Positions 1 through 4,391 of a stretch of DNA of 8,875 nucleotides are shown here, piece after piece (the stretch's first letter is position 1; each line of letters opens with the position of its first letter). The stretch is taken from assembly GCA_904501935.1 (NCBI GenBank), contig CAJGDA010000064.1, forward strand, positions 1-8,875, written 5' to 3'. A program made the translations under genes and the position numbers. A model generated the notes under the pieces. It was not told the origin of the DNA and ran no database searches. It saw nothing but the letters and a program-made list of their open reading frames with translations. The DNA comes from an uncultured Methanobrevibacter sp. GTDB lineage: Archaea > Methanobacteriota > Methanobacteria > Methanobacteriales > Methanobacteriaceae.

Positions 1-390
1 AATTCCTTTGTAAGTAGGGTCAGAGCAGCAGTAAGTATCGTGACTTACAATAGTGTTAGCCCATGGACCTTTACAAATAAATACAGTACCTTCGTGAGGT
101 GCGTCTCTTGATACAGCACAGTTTACTACAACTTCACCGAAATCGGTTTTTACAAGTACGGTATCCCAGTTGTTTACACCTAATTTTGCCATATCTCTTG
201 GATCCATGTAACAAGTACCGGAAGCGTTTTTGTATTCTTCTTTTAAAGTGGATCCTCTTTTCTTACAAGCACCTTGGTAAATGTCAGATCCGGTGTTTAA
301 CATACATTTTAAAACATCGGTTGTTCCTTCACCAGTGATTTTTACATCAGGTACTACAGGTTTTTCTAAATAAGTATTAGCATAATGCAT
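1..390 (-). CDS. fwdD: Formylmethanofuran dehydrogenase subunit D, C-terminus cut by window edge
   Basis: FwdD is the small subunit carrying the molybdopterin-dinucleotide-binding domain of formylmethanofuran dehydrogenase, the cytoplasmic enzyme that fixes CO2 on methanofuran in the first step of methanogenesis. The reading frame runs 130 codons from ATG at 390 to the window edge without a stop. Family-like features are LNTGSDIYQG (residues 31-40), YMDPRDMAKLGV (61-72), the valine-rich strand FGEVVVNCAVS (84-94) and CKGPWAN (106-112). AGGGGG lies about 8 nt before the ATG, and the gene starts 12 nt after the fwdG stop, so it is the fourth gene of the operon. From memory the family is about 130 residues, so only a few residues are probably missing. 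About 29 residues precede the conserved LNTG strand; a shorter protein from Met30 (codon at 303-301) is possible but has a weaker context. The protein has seven cysteines. The family call is firm and the exact start moderately so. Confidence 0.9.
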   Translation of the reverse strand, partial: MHYANTYLEKPVVPDVKITGEGTTDVLKCMLNTGSDIYQGACKKRGSTLKEEYKNASGTCYMDPRDMAKLGVNNWDTVLVKTDFGEVVVNCAVSRDAPHEGTVFICKGPWANTIVSHDTYCCSDPTYKGI

Positions 391-402
391 ATAATAATCC
401 CC

Positions 403-633
403 CTATTCTAACCATATAGCATTTACTGGGCAGAACATTTGACATGTTCCACATTCTTCACATTTTTCAGGACTAAAGAGTTTGATGAATCCGTTTTCAA
501 CCATCATAATAACTTCTTCAGTCTTTGCACCACTACCACCAGCATTTTCAGGACTGATAGCTGCGTTAACAGGACATGCAATTACACAAATCCCGCATCC
601 TAAACAATTATCTTGATTAACTTTAAGTTCCAT
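403..633 (-). CDS. fwdG: Formylmethanofuran dehydrogenase ferredoxin subunit G
   Basis: This 76-residue dicluster ferredoxin hands electrons from polyferredoxin FwdF towards the tungsten site of formylmethanofuran dehydrogenase. Two regular [4Fe-4S] motifs are visible: Cys10, 13, 16, 20 and Cys58, 61, 64, 68, each with proline after the last cysteine. They are separated by a 37-residue insert that includes a glycine-rich turn (AGGSG, residues 31-35). The ATG at 633 is preceded by AGGTGAT, which overlaps the fwdF stop codon, so translation is probably coupled. Length, cluster number and position between fwdF and fwdD match the known FwdG of Methanothermobacter. No signal peptide or membrane segment is present, so the protein is cytoplasmic. 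Little else fits this position; confidence is high. Confidence 0.93.
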   Translation of the reverse strand: MELKVNQDNCLGCGICVIACPVNAAISPENAGGSGAKTEEVIMMVENGFIKLFSPEKCEECGTCQMFCPVNAIWLE

Positions 634-641
634 CCAATCAC

Positions 642-1739
642 CTAGTCTTTAATAGCGTCTAAAGCTTCTTTCCAAGTAGTTGAGCTAATAGGAGTGTGGT
701 CAACTTCAGTTCTTGTTACGGTAATAGCTCCGTTAGGACATGCTTTTGCACATGCTTTACATTTTACACAGAAATCTCCGTTAGCAACGACATGTTCCAT
801 TCTGGAACCTGGACCTGGAGAAATAGGGAATGCTAAAGCATTACATTGACAGATATCTACACAAGCACCACAAGCTTGACATTTTTCATCGTCTATTTCA
901 ATACTACCTTCAAATGGTTTTTTGACTTTTGCTGCATCGGTAGGACATACTCCTTCACACCATCCACAGTATACACATAAATCTGGGTCGATGATAGAGT
1001 TTCCGGTTACAACAGCATTTGCTGGATCTAAATCATATTCTCCGTAAGAACAAGCTCTACAAAGTGCTTTGATTGCGTTAACAGGACAAGATTTTTTACA
1101 TACTAAACAGTATACACATTTGTCGGTATCAATTTCAATAGATTCTTTTCCAGTTTCTTTATCTACAACAATTGCTTCTGCAGGACATAATTCTTCACAT
1201 ATACCACAGTAGATACATTCTTCATCATTTACTTCGATTTCACCGGTTACTAAATCAGCACGGTTTGGTAAAACTCTTTCAATGACGATTGCATCACGAG
1301 GACATGCGATTTCACATCTTTTACAGTAAATACATTCATCATCATCAATTTCTGAGAAAGCGTTGTAGTGAGGATATGCATCAATTTCTTTGATTGGTAC
1401 GCCATCAATAGTTAATACTAATGCATCAACAGGACATAAACCGCTGCACATACCACATAATACACATTTACTTTCGTCAATGCTTACTCTTTGAGCATCA
1501 AATTCATCTTTGAAGTTTTGAGCAATCTTTTCATGACCACTAAAGTAAACTTTGTTTGAGACTCTTTTACGTGCGTCTGCAGCAACTGCATTTATTGTAA
1601 TTGCTTCGACAGGACAAGTTGATTCACAAATCCCACAACCTAAACAAGTAGGGTCATTGAAAGACAATTTTCTAACTTCTTCAGCATCTCTTGTGATGTC
1701 AAAGTTGTTGTCTTGAACCTCTTTTAAATTTCTAATCAT
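642..1739 (-). CDS. fwdF: Formylmethanofuran dehydrogenase polyferredoxin subunit F (eight [4Fe-4S] motifs)
   Basis: FwdF is the polyferredoxin that feeds low-potential electrons into formylmethanofuran dehydrogenase; in the solved Methanothermobacter complex it forms long chains of clusters. The 365-residue protein carries eight C-x2-C-x2-C-x3-C motifs, starting at Cys32, 92, 136, 175, 208, 255, 287 and 324. Motif 7 ends C-Q-C rather than the usual C-P. An extra pair, Cys227 and Cys230, follows motif 5. Linkers such as LTIDGVPIKE and NRADLVTGEI are shared with the polyferredoxin at 2626-3639. I chose ATG at 1739 because GGAG lies 7 nt upstream. An in-frame TTG at 1745 would be only 1 nt from that site. 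The start overlaps the end of fwdH by 8 bp (ATGATTAG), which suggests coupled translation. Cluster count, length and gene order make the call secure. Confidence 0.95.
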   Translation of the reverse strand: MIRNLKEVQDNNFDITRDAEEVRKLSFNDPTCLGCGICESTCPVEAITINAVAADARKRVSNKVYFSGHEKIAQNFKDEFDAQRVSIDESKCVLCGMCSGLCPVDALVLTIDGVPIKEIDAYPHYNAFSEIDDDECIYCKRCEIACPRDAIVIERVLPNRADLVTGEIEVNDEECIYCGICEELCPAEAIVVDKETGKESIEIDTDKCVYCLVCKKSCPVNAIKALCRACSYGEYDLDPANAVVTGNSIIDPDLCVYCGWCEGVCPTDAAKVKKPFEGSIEIDDEKCQACGACVDICQCNALAFPISPGPGSRMEHVVANGDFCVKCKACAKACPNGAITVTRTEVDHTPISSTTWKEALDAIKD

Positions 1740-2190
1740 ATTCAATCTCCAAAATTTTTATAGAATTAGTTGGGCATTCATCTTCACAAAGCTGACAACC
1801 ACAACATCGTATGGAGTCTGCATGTGCCTTCAATGATTCTAATCCAATAGCCTTCATTGTACATGCATTTACACATAAGCCGCAACCAATACACGAATCT
1901 TCCACAATTGCTTCGAAATATCTTTCTCGGCAAATATTCACAATTTTACGACTCTTTTCTGGTTCGTCAAGAACGGCGAAAGCCATAATCATGAAATCCC
2001 TAGGACTTAACTCAGTGATAGTTCTTGCAACTTCGATTGAATTCCAAGACAAATTGCTACCATTCAAATAATGTGAAATAGTAGATCTATCAACTGATAG
2101 TTCCTTAGCAATTTCCTGATGAGTTTTCCCCATGTCCTTCAATTTGACCGCAGCCAAATATTTCAAACCAGAGGCAATATGTTTTGGCAT
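1732..2190 (-). CDS. fwdH: Helix-turn-helix / two-cluster ferredoxin fusion, probable FwdH
   Basis: This 152-residue protein joins two modules. Residues 19-44 (KTHQEIAKELSVDRSTISHY at 22-41) form a textbook helix-turn-helix with the signature seen in DNA-binding proteins. Residues 95-152 form a ferredoxin domain with two complete motifs, Cys100-103-106-110 and Cys129-132-135-139; there are extra cysteines at 87 and 130, and Thr rather than Pro follows Cys110. It is first in the operon and overlaps fwdF by 8 bp. Its place before fwdF matches fwdH of the tungsten fwdHFGDACB operon of Methanothermobacter. FwdH is not a subunit of the structurally solved core complex, and I know of no established function for it. 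The architecture suggests an iron-sulfur-sensing transcription factor that might control its own operon, which is inference. GGTGAT lies just upstream of the ATG. Confidence is high that the gene is real and moderate for the symbol. Confidence 0.8.
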   Translation of the reverse strand: MPKHIASGLKYLAAVKLKDMGKTHQEIAKELSVDRSTISHYLNGSNLSWNSIEVARTITELSPRDFMIMAFAVLDEPEKSRKIVNICRERYFEAIVEDSCIGCGLCVNACTMKAIGLESLKAHADSIRCCGCQLCEDECPTNSIKILEIEYD

Positions 2191-2268
2191 AAAATCACCA
2201 TGTGTAATGGTTATATTTATATTATTATACTAATATAATACTTGTCTACTAGAAGCAAGACACAAGAC

Positions 2269-2275
2269 TTATATA
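2269..2275 (-). promoter_or_regulatory. Probable TATA box of the fwdHFGD operon
   Basis: Read on the minus strand the sequence is AGTATATAAGTC, with a good archaeal TATA core (TATATAA). It begins 4 bp downstream of the palindrome at 2280-2296, so the palindrome occupies the BRE position where TFB binds. A start about 25 bp downstream would give a 5' leader of roughly 50-55 nt before the fwdH ATG. Weaker TATA-like runs lie nearer the gene (about 2211-2240), and transcription might start from those instead. No start site was measured. Confidence 0.5.
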
Positions 2276-2279
2276 CTAC

Positions 2280-2296
2280 TGTGTATTTACTACACA
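2280..2296. promoter_or_regulatory. 17-bp palindrome, copy 1 (fwd promoter)
   Basis: On the plus strand this reads TGTGTATTTACTACACA. It matches the consensus TGTGTAGT-N-ACTACACA in 15 of the 16 arm positions. It abuts the minus-strand TATA box of the fwd operon, an operator-like placement. The central base is A when read on the strand of the fwd genes. Confidence 0.6.
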
Positions 2297-2498
2297 TAAA
2301 GAAAAGGCAATAAGAAATATCAGAGAGTATTTAATAAAATCAAGATATGATAATCATTAAATAATTTAAATACACATTATTAATCATCTAAATTGAATTT
2401 CAATAAGAATAATCGATATTATTATAAGTTCATATCGGATGAAAATGCTAAAAACGTAATAAATTTTATGAAAAAAATATTAATAAATGACAAAAAAT

Positions 2499-2533
2499 CA
2501 TCAAAAAGAGGTATTTTTTGGTGTGGCAAAAAA
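2499..2533. repeat. Two overlapping, mutually exclusive hairpins
   Basis: CATCAAAAA (2499-2507) can pair with TTTTTGGTG (2515-2523), giving nine pairs including one G-T wobble. TTTTTTG (2514-2520) can instead pair with CAAAAAA (2527-2533) across a 6-nt loop. The two stems share the same T-run, so they compete. They lie just beside palindrome copy 2. A-runs and T-runs easily produce such pairings in AT-rich DNA, so function is uncertain. Confidence 0.3.
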
Positions 2534-2536
2534 TGA

Positions 2537-2553
2537 TGTGTTGTTACTACACA
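2537..2553. promoter_or_regulatory. 17-bp palindrome, copy 2
   Basis: The site reads TGTGTTGTTACTACACA, with one change from the consensus in the left arm. It lies about 70 bp past the stop of the polyferredoxin gene and about 350 bp upstream of fwdH, with centre-to-centre spacing of 257 bp to copy 1. I see no strong TATA box beside it. It could be a distal site for the fwd promoter or could serve an unrecognised transcript. Confidence 0.5.
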
Positions 2554-2590
2554 TTTCATAGTTTGTAATCATTGAAACAAATTAAAAAGC

Positions 2591-2626
2591 AAATAAAAAA
2601 AATGAAAATAATGAGATGAACTCATT
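2591..2626 (-). terminator. Terminator after the polyferredoxin gene
   Basis: A hairpin with stem AATGAG/CTCATT and a 5-nt loop occupies 2610-2626 and touches the stop codon of the polyferredoxin gene. On the minus strand it is followed by a T-rich tract containing eight T in a row (complement of 2594-2601 or so). Poly-T tracts end archaeal transcripts; the short stem may be incidental. Confidence 0.5.
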
Positions 2627-3639
2627 TATTTTCCAATTAATGTATTTAAGATTTCATTCCAGGACTCTGAATTAATATTGGTTAATTTCATGCTGGTTCT
2701 GGATAAGATTCTAATGTCTTGTGGACATGCTGTGACACAAGCACCGCATAAGTTACAGAAGGTTAAATCAGTGACTGATTTTCCATCTACAATAGTTACT
2801 GCATTACATGGACATACATCTTGACATGCATGGCATGAATCGCCTTTACAGATTTTTTCTTCTTCTTCATTTTCAGATAATTCTAAAGTACCCTCAAATG
2901 GTTTAACTACTGTAATAGCATCTTTAGGACAAATTTCAGAACACCATGAACAGTTTACACATGAATCTTCTAAAATTATTGTTTTACCAGTAACTTCAGG
3001 AACTTCAATTTCATCCGCTAACATACAAGTTGCACAGATTTGCTTAATTGCATTTTCTGGACATACTCTTTTACATACTCCACAAAAAATACATTTTGAA
3101 ATGTCTACTTCAATTGAGTTATTTACCTTATCAACAGTTGATGTAGGAATATTTTCAATTTTAATTGCTCCAGCAGGGCACATGTCAGCACAGAAAGAAC
3201 AATAAATACATTTGTCTTTATCAATATCGATTTCTCCTCTAACAAGATCTGCAGGATTTGGAAGGTTTCTTTCGAAAATAATTGAATCTCTTGGACAAAC
3301 TTCATTACATCTGCCACAGTAAATACAATCTTCTTCATCAACTTCAGATTCGGTTTCCCAAAATGGATAATTACCCATATCTTTAATTGATTCGCCATCA
3401 ATTGTTAAATCTAATGCATCAAATGGACAAGCTACGGAACATAATCCACAAAATACACATGAATCTTGGTTAACGGAAATCAAATCCATTTCAATCAAGC
3501 CACGTGCAATTGGTACAAGAGGCCCTAATCTTAATGAAGATGTTGGACATGCCTCAGTACAAATTCCACAGCCGACACATTTTTTATCAGCATAGGATAA
3601 TATACGTTTTTCTTCACCAGTTCTTTCAATGTTAAACAT
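2626..3639 (-). CDS. Eight-cluster polyferredoxin, paralogue of FwdF
   Basis: This 337-residue cytoplasmic polyferredoxin parallels FwdF along its length. Seven regular [4Fe-4S] motifs begin at Cys21, 61, 105, 144, 183, 227 and 295. Motif 7 in order is irregular: Cys264-x4-Cys269-x2-Cys272-x3-Cys276, with another cysteine at 278. Shared linkers include LTIDGESIKD (78-87), NPADLVRGEI (128-137) and VVKPFEG (244-250), and both proteins have an extra cysteine pair after motif 5 (Cys202, Cys205) and a C-terminal SWNEIL/TWKEAL helix. It differs from FwdF in lacking most of the N-terminal extension and in a Glu-rich insert (255-261) before motif 7. AGGTGAT sits just before the ATG at 3639, and the gene lies 13 nt downstream of the small ferredoxin, forming a two-gene unit. 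A role as an alternative electron wire for Fwd or a partner such as Fdh or hydrogenase is inference. No gene symbol is assigned. Confidence 0.85.
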   Translation of the reverse strand: MFNIERTGEEKRILSYADKKCVGCGICTEACPTSSLRLGPLVPIARGLIEMDLISVNQDSCVFCGLCSVACPFDALDLTIDGESIKDMGNYPFWETESEVDEEDCIYCGRCNEVCPRDSIIFERNLPNPADLVRGEIDIDKDKCIYCSFCADMCPAGAIKIENIPTSTVDKVNNSIEVDISKCIFCGVCKRVCPENAIKQICATCMLADEIEVPEVTGKTIILEDSCVNCSWCSEICPKDAITVVKPFEGTLELSENEEEEKICKGDSCHACQDVCPCNAVTIVDGKSVTDLTFCNLCGACVTACPQDIRILSRTSMKLTNINSESWNEILNTLIGK

Positions 3640-3652
3640 GAAATCACCTCAT

Positions 3653-3844
3653 TTAAGCTTTAGAAATTGCTTGATTTGGGCAATTTTGGATACAAAGGTC
3701 ACAATCATCACAGTTTTCAGGAACGATTTTTACATCTCCATCTTCTTCTATGATTGCACCTTGTTCACAAAGTTTTATACATAATCCTTGTACAGGACAA
3801 TTATCAATGTGTCCACATTTATCCGCATCAATTTTTACTGCCAT
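3653..3844 (-). CDS. Small two-cluster ferredoxin with unusual first motif
   Basis: This 63-residue ferredoxin-like protein has one regular motif, Cys45-48-51-55 followed by Pro. The other motif is stretched, Cys10-x5-Cys16-x5-Cys22-x3-Cys26 (KCGHIDNCPVQGLCIKLC). Four cysteines are present in both, so two [4Fe-4S] clusters remain plausible, but the first needs a longer loop than in clostridial-type ferredoxins. The ATG at 3844 has a strong GGAGGT 6 nt upstream, and the stop lies 13 nt before the polyferredoxin start. Its position beside that polyferredoxin mirrors the FwdG-FwdF pairing in reversed gene order, so it may be a dedicated partner (inference). It lacks FwdG's long inter-cluster insert, so I do not call it FwdG. 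Confidence 0.85.
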   Translation of the reverse strand: MAVKIDADKCGHIDNCPVQGLCIKLCEQGAIIEEDGDVKIVPENCDDCDLCIQNCPNQAISKA

Positions 3845-3912
3845 ATAACTACCTCCATAATAACATAAACATAAAATAATTTAATGTTCTAATTTCAATT
3901 TTATCGAACTGA

Positions 3913-3920
3913 CTATATAA
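3913..3920 (-). promoter_or_regulatory. Probable TATA box of the ferredoxin-polyferredoxin unit
   Basis: On the minus strand the sequence reads GCTTATATAGTC, with the core TTATATAG close to the methanogen box A. A start about 25 bp downstream would leave a leader of roughly 45 nt before the ferredoxin ATG. No 17-bp palindrome lies near this box; the nearest is 280 bp upstream. Confidence 0.5.
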
Positions 3921-4134
3921 GCATATTGACTTTATTCTTAAAATCTTTAAAAAAGGAGAATAATCAAGCTTTAGGTCTACCTAATTCAATTGAATAATTA
4001 ATTAAAATCCATATGATTGAATTTAAAAAATTATTTTCAGTTATAGGAAATACAGATTCTTTTAAAAAATAATTTATCCATACAATTTAAAGCATATTCC
4101 CAAATCAGAGCATATACTTAAATTATGTAATAAT

Positions 4135-4148
4135 AACATTATAATGTT
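4135..4148. repeat. Perfect 14-bp palindrome
   Basis: AACATTATAATGTT is its own reverse complement. It lies about 50 bp before the first mobB-side 17-bp palindrome. It could be a protein-binding site, but in such AT-rich DNA a chance palindrome of this length is not remarkable. Confidence 0.3.
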
Positions 4149-4170
4149 GGCTAAAGTAAAAATTGGAACT

Positions 4171-4186
4171 ATATCTGAAAAGATAT
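4171..4186 (+). repeat. Short hairpin with GAAA tetraloop
   Basis: ATATCT pairs perfectly with AGATAT around a GAAA loop, a GNRA-type tetraloop that is stable in RNA. It ends 13 bp before palindrome copy 3. It would matter only if the region is transcribed on the plus strand, which is unknown. Confidence 0.3.
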
Positions 4187-4199
4187 GGATGGAATTTTA

Positions 4200-4216
4200 T
4201 GTGTAGTAACTACACA
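4200..4216. promoter_or_regulatory. 17-bp palindrome, copy 3 (perfect)
   Basis: TGTGTAGTAACTACACA has two perfect 8-bp arms around a single A. It lies 25 bp before the TATA-like element at 4242-4249 and 175 bp before the mobB start. This is the best copy of the four and defines the consensus. Confidence 0.65.
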
Positions 4217-4241
4217 ATATGTAAAAAAATAATTACATTAG

Positions 4242-4249
4242 TATATAAA
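4242..4249. promoter_or_regulatory. TATA element usable in either direction
   Basis: The plus strand reads GTATATAAAGG (core TATATAAA), and the minus strand reads CTTTATATAC, which contains the classical methanogen box TTTATATA. On the plus strand it would give mobB a leader of about 120 nt that includes palindrome copy 4. On the minus strand a start near 4220 would fall immediately before palindrome copy 3 and produce a long leader for the ferredoxin unit or a separate RNA. The direction cannot be settled from sequence. Confidence 0.4.
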
Positions 4250-4295
4250 GGAAAACCAATAATCATGTAAATAAAAAGACCAACATTTGAAAAAA

Positions 4296-4312
4296 CGTGT
4301 AGTAACTACACA
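4296..4312. promoter_or_regulatory. 17-bp palindrome, copy 4 (mobB promoter)
   Basis: CGTGTAGTAACTACACA differs from copy 3 only in the outermost base, leaving perfect 7-bp arms. It is centred 96 bp from copy 3 and ends 34 bp before the TATA-like box nearest mobB, a position suited to an upstream regulator. Confidence 0.65.
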
Positions 4313-4346
4313 TAGTCAATTTGAATATTTTAGAATTTTTTAGAAA

Positions 4347-4354
4347 TTTATAAT
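4347..4354 (+). promoter_or_regulatory. Possible proximal TATA box of mobB-moaA
   Basis: TTTATAAT lies 38-45 bp upstream of the mobB ATG. A start about 25 bp downstream would leave a short leader that still holds the AGGAG ribosome site (4379-4383, 8 nt before ATG). A second run, TTATATAA at 4364-4371, would give an almost leaderless message and is less likely given that ribosome site. Confidence 0.35.
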
Positions 4355-4391
4355 TAATACTAATTATATAATTATAATAGGAGATTATAAA

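Larger units (their letters stand above)
2191..2625. other. Intergenic region before the fwd operon
   Basis: This 435-bp stretch is very AT-rich and I find no credible reading frame on either strand. It holds the probable fwd promoter (TATA box at 2269-2275, minus strand), two copies of the 17-bp palindrome (2280-2296 and 2537-2553), two overlapping hairpins at 2499-2533, a small inverted repeat CGATAT...ATATCG at 2414-2437, and the terminator of the upstream polyferredoxin gene at its right end. The middle part, about 2300-2480, shows nothing further that I can name. The gap is long for this compact genome type, so an untranslated RNA or an extended regulatory region is possible. Confidence 0.6.
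3845..4391. other. Divergent intergenic region between ferredoxin unit and mobB
   Basis: This 547-bp AT-rich gap separates two divergent transcription units and has no convincing gene. It contains a probable minus-strand TATA box for the ferredoxin unit (3913-3920), a perfect 14-bp palindrome (4135-4148), a short hairpin with a GAAA loop (4171-4186), two copies of the 17-bp palindrome (4200-4216 and 4296-4312), a strong two-way TATA element between them (4242-4249) and a mobB-proximal TATA box (4347-4354). The stretch 3925-4130 shows only AT-rich sequence. The size and density of sites suggest control of both flanking units, and room for a small RNA. Confidence 0.6.

Noticed and set aside
99..338. 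79-codon plus-strand frame opposite fwdD
   Set aside because: It lies antisense to a recognisable FwdD and its translation shows no domain-like pattern.
1743..1745. TTG as the fwdF start
   Set aside because: The GGAG site would be only 1 nt away; the ATG at 1739 has normal 7-nt spacing.
4013..4072. 19-codon plus-strand reading frame (MIEFKKLFSVIGNTDSFKK)
   Set aside because: No ribosome site precedes it, the composition is what AT-rich DNA gives by chance, and nothing around it supports translation.
2280..4312. The repeated 17-bp palindrome as a CRISPR array or transposon end
   Set aside because: Spacing between copies is irregular (257, about 1660 and 96 bp between centres), there are no uniform spacers, and no cas or transposase gene is present. 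Operator sites fit better.
3845..4391. Molybdenum-cofactor riboswitch before mobB-moaA
   Set aside because: The gap has no multi-stem, GC-containing structured region of the kind known from bacterial Moco elements; only short AT hairpins are visible.
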